The translations under genes were made by a program, and so were the position numbers. DNA of 64,000 bases from Bacteroidales bacterium UBA5536. GTDB lineage: Bacteria; Bacteroidota; Bacteroidia; Bacteroidales; F082. Shown piece after piece: positions 32,166 through 40,496 of this stretch. Every line of letters begins with the position of its first letter. The stretch's first letter is position 1. The notes below the pieces were generated by a model that did no database searches, had not been told where the DNA came from, and worked only from the letters and a program-made list of their open reading frames with translations. The stretch covers positions 558,001-622,000 of the forward strand of contig DINQ01000008.1 in the NCBI GenBank assembly GCA_002426795.1, read 5' to 3'.

Positions 32166-33680
32166 TTAATGAACAACGCGCAGCGACTTGCTGAAACGGA
32201 TTTTACCATCAAACAACGACTTGTTCGGGTCGAGTGATAGCCAAACAAAAACGGCTTTCCCTACAATATGATCCATGGGCACAAATCCCCAAATACGCGA
32301 GTCAGCAGAGTTATGCCTGTTATCTCCCATCATCCAATAGTAATCCATTTTAAAAGTATAACTATCCGATTCAATCCCGTTGATGAAAATTTTTCCATCC
32401 CTAACCTGCAGATCATTCCCTTCATAAGCGTGAATTATACGTTCATACAAGGGCAGGTTTTTGGTGTTCAACGCTACAGTTGCACCTGCTTTTGGAATCC
32501 AAAGCGGACCAAAAAAGTCGATGTTCCAGGGATAATCTTCGCTATTGGGGAAAACCTCAGAATTCCATGTATCTGCGGGTTCAATAATCTTTTCGACAGT
32601 GCTTACATTAGGCAATTTCGCTAGTTCGTCGGCAACGTCCTGACTGATCCAGAATACAAATTCATTTGGCATATTTGTCCGTTTAGCTTCAGTGATATTG
32701 TACTTATCCAGAACACGTTGATTAATACTTGTCCCATCCGTTCTGACAAGAAACTTAAACTGCACTATACCAGGAACTTCAGACCTTTTACCATTGATAT
32801 ATAGATCAGTCGCTTGAATGAAAACGGTATCACCGGGCAAGGCAACACACCGCTTGATGTAGTTTTCGCGCTTATCTACCGGACGGGCAATGATGTTTCC
32901 GAAATTTCTGTGATCATTCCAGACTCGCTCGCGACCATATTCCCTTACCAGTGAATAATAGCTCACATTGCTTTGAAAACGGTCGCTGACCGTATCACCT
33001 GCAGGATAATTAAAAACCACTGCGTCATTGCGTTGCACTTGACCTAACCCGGCAAATCTGTAATACGGCAGTTTGATCCACTCAACATACGATTTGGTGG
33101 TCTGACTCCATGGAAGCGTATGGTGTACAAAAGGAAAAGCGATGGGTGTATTTGGAATTTTTGGACCGTAGCTTATCTTGCTCACAAAAAGAAAATCACC
33201 AACCAAAAGCGTTTTCTCCATACTTGAGGTAGGAATAGTATATGCTTCAACCAGGAACGTTCTGATGATCGTTGCAGCCACTACCGCAAAAATAATTGCA
33301 TCGGCCCATTCACGCACGGGGCCTTTCTTGGGGCGATCGGCAACATCGGGATCGGTATATTTCAGGTTTTCTTGTGTACTTAAGAGCGGCAAGTAAACAA
33401 AAGGAATAACCACTGCCAAAAAATGTTCCCACAACTTAAACTTCCCAAAACATTTCACTAATTCGACTAGCATCAACATATATACAAACACGTTGATAAA
33501 GGGTATAATCAGAAATATATACCACCACAACGGTTTTTTCACAATCTTCAGGAAAATATACAGATTGAAAAAAGGAATAAGGGTATAAAAACCTTTTTGA
33601 TTTGCCCTGGCGAAGAGCTGCCAGGCAAAGATTGTCGGTAAGGTAAAAAGTAACGGTAATGCGATAATAAGTTCAAGCAT
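32166..33680 (-). CDS. lepB: Signal peptidase I, extended Bacteroidota form
   Basis: Removes signal peptides from exported preproteins at the outer face of the inner membrane. The protein is 504 residues, about twice the size of minimal family members. Three to four hydrophobic helices fill residues 1-100, an anchor helix is near 124-142, and the catalytic serine is Ser153 in IPTSSM. The catalytic lysine is Lys276 in NYIKRCVALPGD. The final conserved box is MMGDNRHNSADSRIWGFV near 445-460. About 60-120 residues are inserted between the Ser and Lys boxes and again before the last box, as is usual in this phylum. 34 nt upstream of the cyclophilin. Confidence 0.95.
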   Translation of the reverse strand: MLELIIALPLLFTLPTIFAWQLFARANQKGFYTLIPFFNLYIFLKIVKKPLWWYIFLIIPFINVFVYMLMLVELVKCFGKFKLWEHFLAVVIPFVYLPLLSTQENLKYTDPDVADRPKKGPVREWADAIIFAVVAATIIRTFLVEAYTIPTSSMEKTLLVGDFLFVSKISYGPKIPNTPIAFPFVHHTLPWSQTTKSYVEWIKLPYYRFAGLGQVQRNDAVVFNYPAGDTVSDRFQSNVSYYSLVREYGRERVWNDHRNFGNIIARPVDKRENYIKRCVALPGDTVFIQATDLYINGKRSEVPGIVQFKFLVRTDGTSINQRVLDKYNITEAKRTNMPNEFVFWISQDVADELAKLPNVSTVEKIIEPADTWNSEVFPNSEDYPWNIDFFGPLWIPKAGATVALNTKNLPLYERIIHAYEGNDLQVRDGKIFINGIESDSYTFKMDYYWMMGDNRHNSADSRIWGFVPMDHIVGKAVFVWLSLDPNKSLFDGKIRFSKSLRVVH

Positions 33681-33757
33681 GCTGTATGAATTATTGCGTT
33701 GCTAAATTATAAAAGGCGATTAACAAGCCCTTTGTTTGTTTTGTTAATATTTCATAA

Positions 33758-34234
33758 TCAATGTAATGGAAGCGCGTACATGACCTTTTTGTCGGTGTTT
33801 TTAACCCGGATCAGCAAACCACCGGCTCGGGCCATACTTTCATAAGGCGTTAAATCAACAAACAGTGTGTCAGTAACAACCGACCTACATGGATCGTTGT
33901 CGTGAAATACAATATCGACATTCATTTCGGGTGGATAGTCATTTTGCTCAGCACCTGACGAATACGCATCAAAACTGGTTTTACCACAACCTCCACCATA
34001 GGAAACTACTATCTGAAGGCAATTATTATTGATTTTCAATTCTTCAACTGAATACGGATCGCCCGGTTGCGCTGTTTCTGTGGAGTTGACTATACGTAAA
34101 GTCTGACATTCGTTGCTTTTCAGTTCTTGTTTTTCAGTCATACTCCCTGTTCTGACAGACCTGCAGCCCAAAAAAATGAATAACCCTGAAATAAATAAAA
34201 TGAAGATATACCTTGCAGTCATCAAATCCAGCAT
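33758..34234 (-). CDS. Lipoprotein of unknown function (158 residues)
   Basis: The N-terminus is a lipoprotein signal (RYIFILFISGLFIFLGC, Cys24), so the protein is probably membrane-attached. The mature part has four further cysteines: NECQTL, NNCLQI, GGGCGKT and DPCRSV. The GGGCGKT and DVIFHDNDPCRS segments resemble no domain I can name; the cysteines could form disulfides. The start at 34234 shares one base with the dapB stop (TAATG), so translation is coupled to dapB; ATG 34222 is an alternative that gives a more typical signal peptide. Confidence 0.7.
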   Translation of the reverse strand: MLDLMTARYIFILFISGLFIFLGCRSVRTGSMTEKQELKSNECQTLRIVNSTETAQPGDPYSVEELKINNNCLQIVVSYGGGCGKTSFDAYSSGAEQNDYPPEMNVDIVFHDNDPCRSVVTDTLFVDLTPYESMARAGGLLIRVKNTDKKVMYALPLH

Positions 34235-34959
34235 TAGAGCTGACCCAAAAGGTCTTTCATGGTAAATACTCCTTTTCGGCCATAGAGAAATTCAGCGGCC
34301 ATAATGGCTCCGCGCGCGAAACCTTTTCGACTATATGCCTCATGAGTCAGACTGATCACATCCTCTTCAGAAAAAGCAAAAACCTGATGTAGCCCGGTAA
34401 TATCGCCTTCTCTGGCAGCATCGATGAAAAGTTCACTCTTGCCTTTTGGAGGCTCAACAGTCCAACGCTCATACTGAGGTGCTGCCTTGATAATTTCATC
34501 AGCCAGTCTTATTGCGGTGCCGCTTGGGAGGTCTTTTTTATGGATGTGATGAATTTCTTTGATGCTTAATTCATAGTTAAATTTAGCACTCAATCCGGCA
34601 AGTTTTTCATTAAGCATGAACATGATATTCATACCAATACTAAAGTTAGGCGCATAAAACAGGCTTTGCTGTTGTGTTAAGCACCAGTTAATCACCTCAT
34701 TCAAATGAAGATACCAACCCGTGGTTCCAACAACAACAGGCACACCGGCATCAAAACACTTATGGATATTGTCAACAGCTTTTTCTGGTATGCTGAAATC
34801 AATCGCCATGTCGGCCTGCATAAACTGGTCGATGCTATTCAACCAATCACGCTCACTGTCCAGTTTCAAGAATATCTCATGACCGCGCTCCCGGGCAACG
34901 GCATCAAGTTCCTGTCCCATTTTGCCGTATCCAATCAGTGCGATTCTTAGTTTTTGCAT
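34234..34959 (-). CDS. dapB: 4-hydroxy-tetrahydrodipicolinate reductase DapB
   Basis: NAD(P)H-dependent step of the diaminopimelate/lysine pathway, providing the meso-DAP of peptidoglycan. The 241-residue protein has the nucleotide-binding GYGKMGQE near its N-terminus, VVVGTTGW, FSIGMNIMF, the substrate site IKEIHHIHKKDLPSGTA with the catalytic His/Lys, and a closing RKGFARGAIMAAEFL block. Length is slightly below average. Upstream, DUF5683 and parAB genes face the same way; downstream the lipoprotein gene overlaps by one base. Confidence 0.96.
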   Translation of the reverse strand: MQKLRIALIGYGKMGQELDAVARERGHEIFLKLDSERDWLNSIDQFMQADMAIDFSIPEKAVDNIHKCFDAGVPVVVGTTGWYLHLNEVINWCLTQQQSLFYAPNFSIGMNIMFMLNEKLAGLSAKFNYELSIKEIHHIHKKDLPSGTAIRLADEIIKAAPQYERWTVEPPKGKSELFIDAAREGDITGLHQVFAFSEEDVISLTHEAYSRKGFARGAIMAAEFLYGRKGVFTMKDLLGQL

Positions 34960-35021
34960 TGTCGGTTCCTTTCCATCACTTGGTTTTTCGGTCTAAAAAT
35001 ACATATTTTAGCTATTGAACA

Positions 35022-35594
35022 TCAAAAACGCACCCGAATTTGAATACCGAGCTGTTGATTGATCATATTGTTTCCTATCGGTGAAACTCTTTGAAGCTGA
35101 ATTTCAGGTTCAATTCTGAGCGACAGGTCATCGTTGATATCATAATCAAAAAGGTGTGCATCAACCGTGGCGTCAATAATATTTAAAGCATACCAAAGCC
35201 CCATAATGATCCAGCTTAACTCCATGTTTCGGCGGTAGTAATCCCTAATTTGCTGCAAGTCGGTCTCAGAATATTTAGTAACCAGGTCGTTGTCAATCGG
35301 GTATTCTTCTCCATTCGACACATAGTCGTATGCCTCACGTGCTTTCCGATAATTTTTTGCATTGTTGTTCGCTAAATAATATATCGTCCCAATGCCAGCA
35401 TAAACAACGGGGATTTTCCAATACTTCTGATTGTAAAACTGCCCCAAACCGGGCAATACAGCTGAATAGATAGTTGCCTTATGAGCAGAATGAATTTTTG
35501 GCGTAGGAACGTCTTTACCGGTATCTTTTGATTGCCCGACAAGATGCAGCGAAACGGACAAAACCAGCATGGTCAAAACAATCCTTACACGCAT
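35022..35594 (-). CDS. DUF5683 family protein
   Basis: A 190-residue protein with a signal peptide (VLTMLVLSVSLHLVGQ), followed by the conserved DUF5683 core: HSAHKATIYSAVLPGLGQFYNQKYWKIP, VYAGIGTIYYLA, and YRRNMELSWIIMGLWYALNIIDATVDAHLFDYD, with two short hydrophobic segments that may sit in a membrane. Function unknown. The ATG at 35594 is used; the longer frame starts inside parB. It lies 10 nt after the parB stop and 62 nt before dapB, a gene order common in Bacteroidota. Confidence 0.85.
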   Translation of the reverse strand: MRVRIVLTMLVLSVSLHLVGQSKDTGKDVPTPKIHSAHKATIYSAVLPGLGQFYNQKYWKIPVVYAGIGTIYYLANNNAKNYRKAREAYDYVSNGEEYPIDNDLVTKYSETDLQQIRDYYRRNMELSWIIMGLWYALNIIDATVDAHLFDYDINDDLSLRIEPEIQLQRVSPIGNNMINQQLGIQIRVRF

Positions 35595-35604
35595 TTTACT
35601 ATGC

Positions 35605-36516
35605 TTAATCGTTGGCAATGAGCGAAACGAGCCGATCGAAATCGGCATCGTCGGCAAAACTGAGTAAGATACTACCTTTTCCACTTTGGGCACGCTTCAC
35701 TTCAACCCGTGCATTAAGCTTTTGAGCGAGATGCTGCGCCTGATTTTTAAAATGCTGGGGCACATACTCCTTTTGCGTTTTGGTTTTTGCTTTAGCAGCC
35801 GGAGGGTTATTGATGTTGCGAACGATGGCTTCAACCTGACGCACATTCAACTCTTCCTCAATCATTTGCTGCAAAATCATTAGCTGATTGGCATCATCCT
35901 CAAGATTGATCAGTGCTCTGGCATGTCCCATCGTGATGTGACCATCTCTCAGGGCAATCTGCACTTCAGGCGGAAGTTTGAGCAAGCGAAGAAAATTGGT
36001 GATGGTTGATCTGCTTTTTCCAACACGTTCACTTAACTGTTCCTGTGTAAGTTGGCATTCATCTATCAAGCGTTGATACGATATGGCCACTTCAACAGCA
36101 TTCAGGTTTTCGCGATGAATATTCTCAATCAATGCCATCTCGAGCATTTGCTCGTCGTTAGCAACCCTGATAAAAACAGGGATTGTTTCGATGCCGGCAA
36201 GCTTGGTTGCACGCAATCGACGTTCACCAGATATGAGCTGATAGCGGTCAAATCCCAATTTCCTGACAGTAACAGGTTGAATGACTCCCTGGTTTTTAAT
36301 GCTGGCAGCCAACTCGCGCAGTGCCATGTCATCAAAATCGGTGCGCGGTTGGAAAGGATTTGCTTCAATTTTATCCAGTTCTATTTCTGCTATGGCCCCG
36401 GCTACATAATTTCCAGAAATATCAGCTGAAGTGATATCTGTGTCAGGACTTTGCAAAATAGCTTCGAGGCCTCTGCCCAATGCTCTCTTTTTTGATTTTC
36501 CGCTGTTATTTGTCAT
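35605..36516 (-). CDS. parB: Chromosome-partitioning protein ParB
   Basis: Binds parS centromere sites and loads SMC. The 303-residue protein has an N-terminal RALGRGLEAIL box (ParA contact), the CTP-binding ParB/Srx domain (NPFQPR, then SGERRLRA near 108, ALIENIHREN), a helix-turn-helix (TQEQLSERVGKSRSTITNFLRLLKLP, then MGHARALI), and a C-terminal dimerisation part after a Lys-rich linker. The start overlaps parA by 11 nt, so they are translated together. No parS-like site was noticed in this window. Confidence 0.97.
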   Translation of the reverse strand: MTNNSGKSKKRALGRGLEAILQSPDTDITSADISGNYVAGAIAEIELDKIEANPFQPRTDFDDMALRELAASIKNQGVIQPVTVRKLGFDRYQLISGERRLRATKLAGIETIPVFIRVANDEQMLEMALIENIHRENLNAVEVAISYQRLIDECQLTQEQLSERVGKSRSTITNFLRLLKLPPEVQIALRDGHITMGHARALINLEDDANQLMILQQMIEEELNVRQVEAIVRNINNPPAAKAKTKTQKEYVPQHFKNQAQHLAQKLNARVEVKRAQSGKGSILLSFADDADFDRLVSLIAND

Positions 36517-37321
36517 TTTTACTCTCTGTAGTTTGGCTCTGGCTTGAGTTTGGATCGATATTGTTTTTCTGAAGAATTTCTCTTGCCAGGTTTAAATAAT
36601 TGATGGCTCCCACGCTCGTAGCGTCGTGCATGATAATGGTTTCGCCAAAACTGGGCGCTTCACTCAAACGTGTATTCCGGTTAATAATTGTATCGAAAAC
36701 AATCGATTGAAAATGTGCTTTCACCTCATCTACAACCTGTTTAGAAAGTCGCAGGCGAGAATCGAACATCGTGAGCAAAATTCCTTCAATATCCAGATCG
36801 CTGTTCAACCGCGTCTGTACAATTTTGATGGTATTGAGCAATTTGCCAAGACCCTCAAGGGCAAAATATTCGCATTGAACCGGCACAATTACCGAATCAG
36901 CTGCAGTAAGTGCATTTACAGTAATTAGCCCAAGTGAAGGTGAGCAATCTATGATGATGAAGTGATAATCTTCTGCGATTTTTTCTACAACCCGCTTCAT
37001 CATTTTTTCCCTGTTAGGTAGGTTGATCATCTCAATTTCAGCGCCTACAAGATCAATATGCGCGGGAAGTAAATGTAAAAAGGGTGTGTTGGTTTCGACA
37101 ATGACTGTGTTTGGGTCGACATCATCGATAATACATTCGTAAATACTCGATTTAATTTCTTTTGGGTCGAAACCCAGCCCGGAAGTGGCATTGGCCTGCG
37201 GATCGGCATCGATGATCAATGTTTTGAACTCGAGCACAGCAAGACTGGCCGCCAGATTGATGGCGGTTGTGGTTTTACCCACGCCTCCTTTTTGGTTTGC
37301 AACAGCAATGGTTTTACCCAT
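36506..37321 (-). CDS. parA: Chromosome-partitioning ATPase ParA/Soj
   Basis: A Walker-type ATPase that moves ParB-parS complexes. The 271-residue protein shows the deviant P-loop KGGVGKTT near residues 11-18, the IDADPQANAT motif, and IIIDCSPSLGLIT for Walker B, with the late segment RNTRLSEAPSFGE typical of Soj. The gene lies upstream of parB (11-nt overlap). No obvious promoter element is visible in the 184 bp in front of it, which also hold the terminator of the DUF3276 gene. Confidence 0.97.
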   Translation of the reverse strand: MGKTIAVANQKGGVGKTTTAINLAASLAVLEFKTLIIDADPQANATSGLGFDPKEIKSSIYECIIDDVDPNTVIVETNTPFLHLLPAHIDLVGAEIEMINLPNREKMMKRVVEKIAEDYHFIIIDCSPSLGLITVNALTAADSVIVPVQCEYFALEGLGKLLNTIKIVQTRLNSDLDIEGILLTMFDSRLRLSKQVVDEVKAHFQSIVFDTIINRNTRLSEAPSFGETIIMHDATSVGAINYLNLAREILQKNNIDPNSSQSQTTESKNDK

Positions 37322-37457
37322 AAGTATTGTTTATCAGTATGTTATAAAATTCAGATTCGCACACATTTATATTGACAAAGTTACATTTTTCAACTGTTTA
37401 CCTTCGACTAATCTTTCTAAGTTTTCAACAGCTCAAGAAAAGTGCAGCCAACTAAAC

Positions 37458-37482
37458 TAAAAAAGCTGCCTGAAGCAGCTTT
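37458..37482 (-). terminator. Terminator after the DUF3276 gene
   Basis: Stem AAAAGCTGC / GCAGCTTTT with a 5-nt loop, with T6 on the minus strand. It lies 23 nt after the stop at 37506. Confidence 0.8.
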
Positions 37483-37505
37483 TCGGTAGTTGATATTTGT
37501 GGTTA

Positions 37506-37862
37506 TCAAATCTCGTCGTCTACTTTATCAAGATCTTCAAATGTGACATCCGCAACAGGTGGGATATTTTGCTCCGACTCCATTCCGTAATCTTCCGGAA
37601 GTTCCCCCGTTTCAATAAATTGAATGGATTCTTGAAGTCCTTTTACAAATTTCTCAAAATCTTCCTTGTATAAAAACAGTTTATGTTTCTCGTAAAAGAA
37701 ACGTCCCTGATCGTTGCTAAACCTACGTTTGCTTTCGGTGATAGTCAGATATTGCTCCTCGCCTCTGGTAGTTTTCACATCAAAAAAATACGTACGCTTA
37801 CCGGCTCGTATTGCCCTCGAGAACAACTCCTCCCGCCTAAAAGGTTTTTCTTGATCTTCCAT
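37506..37862 (-). CDS. DUF3276 (PUR-alpha-like) protein
   Basis: A 118-residue cytoplasmic protein with the PUR-type core EELFSRAIRAGKRTYFFDVKTTRGEEQYLTITESKRRF and the FYEKHKLFLYKEDFEKFV repeat that follows. Family knowledge: PUR domains bind single-stranded nucleic acid, as in Purα and the Borrelia regulator BpuR; the bacterial DUF3276 members are little studied. The C-terminal 30 residues are acidic (EDLDKVDDEI). It stands upstream of parA and is separated from it by a terminator, so it is a monocistronic gene. Confidence 0.9.
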   Translation of the reverse strand: MEDQEKPFRREELFSRAIRAGKRTYFFDVKTTRGEEQYLTITESKRRFSNDQGRFFYEKHKLFLYKEDFEKFVKGLQESIQFIETGELPEDYGMESEQNIPPVADVTFEDLDKVDDEI

Positions 37863-37963
37863 GTTTCGAAATCGATATTAGGTTTACGATGCTTTATCAC
37901 AGCAAAAGTAATAATTTCTTTGGTTTGGCACGTTCAAAAAAAATGAAATGGAATAAACCTTTC

Positions 37964-38015
37964 GCCGATAATCTCAGGTGGATTGTCAATCCACGTTAAC
38001 TTCAGCCGATTATCT
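37964..38015. repeat. Repeats in the E2 upstream region: direct GCCGATWATCT pair around a 17-bp palindrome
   Basis: GCCGATAATCT (37964-37974) and GCCGATTATCT (38005-38015) are direct repeats with one mismatch, 41 bp apart, about four helical turns. Between them lies the perfect inverted repeat GTGGATTG-T-CAATCCAC (37978-37994). The region is in the 288-bp gap before the E2 gene and may be a regulator site. Confidence 0.5.
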
Positions 38016-38070
38016 GTCCTGTGCTTAAAGAATATCAATTTAGAATTAATCCAAATTTCAAAATTTATCC

Positions 38071-38078
38071 TAATTTTG
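38071..38078 (+). promoter_or_regulatory. -7 element TAATTTTG of the E2 gene
   Basis: TAATTTTG followed by CA, a frequent Bacteroidota -7 form, 72 nt before the ATG at 38151. No -33 TTG is evident. The repeats at 37964-38015 are 56 bp upstream. Confidence 0.5.
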
Positions 38079-38150
38079 CACCCTCAATTGAACAAAACCT
38101 GCGCAAACGACGTAAATAGGTTGTATCGACGCACGAAAAAATAAAATGCT

Positions 38151-39488
38151 ATGGCAAAATTTGAAATTATCATGCCTAAAATGGGCGAGAGTGTTATTGA
38201 AGCTACCATCACAAAATGGCTGAAATCGGCTGGTGATATGGTTGAAGAAGATGATGCAATCGTTGAAATAGCCACTGACAAGGTTGACTCTGAAATTCCT
38301 TCTCCGGTTGAAGGAAAAATTGTGGAAACGCTTTTTAAAGAAGGCGATGTTGTTGCGGTTGGAACCGTTATCGCCCTGGTTGAAATGGACGGAGAAGAAG
38401 ATGGCGATGCTGAAGAACAGACTAAAGAAGAAGCAAAACCAGCAACCCCTGAACAATCAGCCTCAAAGGAAACTGCTACGTCGCAGCAAGCTTCAACTCC
38501 TGCTGAAGCACCTGAAGCTCCGCTGACATTCGAATCTGCTTCTAGATTTTACTCACCGCTGGTGAAAAGTATTGCCAAGGAAGAAAACATCAGTATTTCT
38601 GAGCTTGAAAGTATTGCCGGAAGCGGAAAAGAAGGCCGTGTTACCAAAGAAGATGTATTAGCATTCCTTTCAGCCAGAGGCAAAACTCCTACTCAAACTC
38701 CCACTCCTGCACAAACTCAGACTCCTGCATTAAAGGCAACTCCGGCCAAAATGGAAGCGCCAAAAGTTACGACCGGAAGTGGCGATCAGGTGATCGAAAT
38801 GGATCGCATGCGCAGACTCATTGCCGACCACATGGTGATGTCGAAACAGGTTTCGCCACATGTAACCTCATTTATTGATGTGGATGTGACCAATATTGTA
38901 AACTGGCGCAACAAAGTGAAGGATAACTTCCAGAAACGTGAAGGGCAAAAAATCACTTTCACTCCTATTTTCTTCGAAGCAGCAGCAAAAGCATTGCGCG
39001 AATTCCCCCAGGTAAACGCCTCAGTTGACGGCTACAACATCATCCTGCGTAAGAACATCAACATCGGCATGGCTACTGCGCTTCCCAACGGAAACCTGAT
39101 TGTTCCGGTGATTAAGAATGTAGATGAAAAAAATCTGCTTGGAATCACCAAATCGGTCAATGACCTTGCCAACCGTGCACGAATCAACAAACTCGAGCCA
39201 GATGAAATTCAGGGTGGAACATTTACGATTACGAATTTTGGCTCATTCGACAGCCTGACCGGAACACCTATAATCAACCAGCCGCAAGTTGCTATTCTGG
39301 CAGTTGGTGCCATTCGTAAACAGCCTGCCGTGCTCGAAACCCCTATGGGTGACGTGATTGCTATCCGACATATCATGATTTTGTCGCTGGCATACGATCA
39401 CCGCATTGTGGATGGTGCTCTGGGAGGTATGTACCTGAAAAAGATGAAAGAGCTACTCGAAAACTTCGACCCAAACAGGGATATTTAA
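38151..39488 (+). CDS. 2-oxo acid dehydrogenase E2 (dihydrolipoamide acyltransferase)
   Basis: Core component of a 2-oxo acid dehydrogenase complex. The 445-residue protein has a lipoyl domain at 1-80 with the modified lysine Lys44 in EIATDKVDSEI, a Pro/Ala/Glu/Thr-rich flexible linker (about 85-128), a peripheral-subunit-binding domain (about 134-173, RFYSPLVKSIAKEEN...), a second linker (175-200) with TPTQTPTPAQTQTPA, and the catalytic domain with YDHRIVDGALGG near 415-424. No E1 or E3 gene is adjacent, so the partners lie elsewhere; pyruvate, branched-chain or 2-oxoglutarate forms cannot be separated by eye, though one lipoyl domain and the sequence EIATDKVDSEI favour the branched-chain/generic type. 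Confidence 0.93.
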   Translation: MAKFEIIMPKMGESVIEATITKWLKSAGDMVEEDDAIVEIATDKVDSEIPSPVEGKIVETLFKEGDVVAVGTVIALVEMDGEEDGDAEEQTKEEAKPATPEQSASKETATSQQASTPAEAPEAPLTFESASRFYSPLVKSIAKEENISISELESIAGSGKEGRVTKEDVLAFLSARGKTPTQTPTPAQTQTPALKATPAKMEAPKVTTGSGDQVIEMDRMRRLIADHMVMSKQVSPHVTSFIDVDVTNIVNWRNKVKDNFQKREGQKITFTPIFFEAAAKALREFPQVNASVDGYNIILRKNINIGMATALPNGNLIVPVIKNVDEKNLLGITKSVNDLANRARINKLEPDEIQGGTFTITNFGSFDSLTGTPIINQPQVAILAVGAIRKQPAVLETPMGDVIAIRHIMILSLAYDHRIVDGALGGMYLKKMKELLENFDPNRDI

Positions 39489-39509
39489 TCCTGAAAAAAT
39501 CATAAAACC

Positions 39510-39548
39510 AGGTTGGATCGGATTTCCTTTCCAACCTTTATTTTTTTT
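39510..39548 (+). terminator. Terminator after the E2 gene
   Basis: AGGTTGGA (39510-39517) pairs with TCCAACCT (39530-39537) around a 12-nt loop, followed by a T-rich tract. It ends 2 nt before the exonuclease ATG, so the exonuclease is probably expressed by read-through or by an unseen promoter. Confidence 0.7.
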
Positions 39549-39550
39549 AT

Positions 39551-40369
39551 ATGCAATTGAATCTCAAACGTCCTTTGGCCATCTTCGATCTGGAAACAAC
39601 AGGACTCAACATCACCAATGACCGTATCATCGAAATCAGCATTTTACGTGTGCAGCCCAATGGCACCGAAGAAATGAAGACATGGCGGCTCAACCCGCAG
39701 ATTCCTATCCCCGAAGAATCAGTGCAATTTCATGGCATTACGGATGCTGATGTAGCCGGATCGCCAGTATTCAAAGCTGTTGCCAAAGATATTCTGGCCT
39801 TCATAAAAAATTGTGATCTGGCTGGTTATAATGCATTGAAATTTGATATTCCCATGCTCACTGAAGCCTTTCTGCGAGATGGTATCGATTTTGATTTGAA
39901 AAATCGAAGCCTGGTTGATGTGCAGAATATCTTTATGAAGATGGAACCTCGCACACTGAAAGGTGCTTACCGTTTCTTTTGCGGGAGAGAACTGGAAGAC
40001 GCGCACAATGCCGAGGCCGACACCAACGCAACTTACGAAGTGTTAAAGGCCATGATCGATCGCTATAAAGACGCTGATTACGAAGACAATATGGGGACAA
40101 AAAGCAAACCTGTAGTTAACGACATGCAGGCATTGCATCAGTTCTCGTCGCACCACCGCAATGCAGACTTGGCAGGACAGATAATCTACGATGATGAAAA
40201 TATTGAGGTATTTAATTTTGGTAAACACAGGGGAAAACGCGTTGAAGATGTGTTTCGCACCGAACCTTCCTATTACGACTGGATGATGAAGGGTGATTTT
40301 CCGCTTTACACCAAGAAGCTAATCACAGCCATTCAGTTTCGCAATGCCGGAAAGCAAGTGAAAATGTAA
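39551..40369 (+). CDS. DnaQ-like 3'-5' exonuclease (DEDDh)
   Basis: A 272-residue cytoplasmic protein. The Exo I motif is FDLETTGL (about 13-20), Exo II is AGYNALKFDIPML (about 93-105), and Exo III is AHNAEADT (about 151-158), which give the four acidic residues and the His of DEDDh exonucleases. The C-terminal 60 residues, FNFGKHRGKRVEDVF...YYDWMMKGDF, are a conserved extra module seen in Bacteroidota DnaQ homologues. It may proofread or trim DNA; whether it is the polymerase III epsilon subunit or a stand-alone enzyme is open. It follows the E2 gene across a terminator. Confidence 0.9.
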   Translation: MQLNLKRPLAIFDLETTGLNITNDRIIEISILRVQPNGTEEMKTWRLNPQIPIPEESVQFHGITDADVAGSPVFKAVAKDILAFIKNCDLAGYNALKFDIPMLTEAFLRDGIDFDLKNRSLVDVQNIFMKMEPRTLKGAYRFFCGRELEDAHNAEADTNATYEVLKAMIDRYKDADYEDNMGTKSKPVVNDMQALHQFSSHHRNADLAGQIIYDDENIEVFNFGKHRGKRVEDVFRTEPSYYDWMMKGDFPLYTKKLITAIQFRNAGKQVKM

Positions 40370-40404
40370 TTCTTTTCTATTAAAACATGCTTTGACAAAA
40401 TAAT

Positions 40405-40435
40405 TTTGGGCGATCAAAAAGCATTGATAAATTTG
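40405..40435 (+). promoter_or_regulatory. Promoter of the FAH-family gene (TTTG, 19 bp, TAAATTTG)
   Basis: TTTG at 40405-40408 and TAAATTTG at 40428-40435, with 19 bp between, fit the Bacteroidota consensus. The ATG at 40497 lies 61 nt further on. Confidence 0.5.
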
Positions 40436-40496
40436 TTCATGCAATCCCAAAAGCTATCCTTACCGAAGTTTTGAAGAACCTTAAAATATCAAACAC

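Noticed and set aside
33681..33757. Weak hairpin (AAAGGC/GCCTTT) after the 158-residue lipoprotein gene
   Set aside because: The stem has a mismatch and a 9-nt loop with only a short T-run, so I do not call it a terminator.
35605..37321. parS site near parAB
   Set aside because: No sequence close to TGTTTCACGTGAAACA or its common variants was seen in the parAB region.
38070..38456. 128-codon minus-strand frame over the E2 promoter and lipoyl domain
   Set aside because: Phe/Asn-rich shadow of the lipoyl domain, without a promoter; E2 motifs are on the plus strand.
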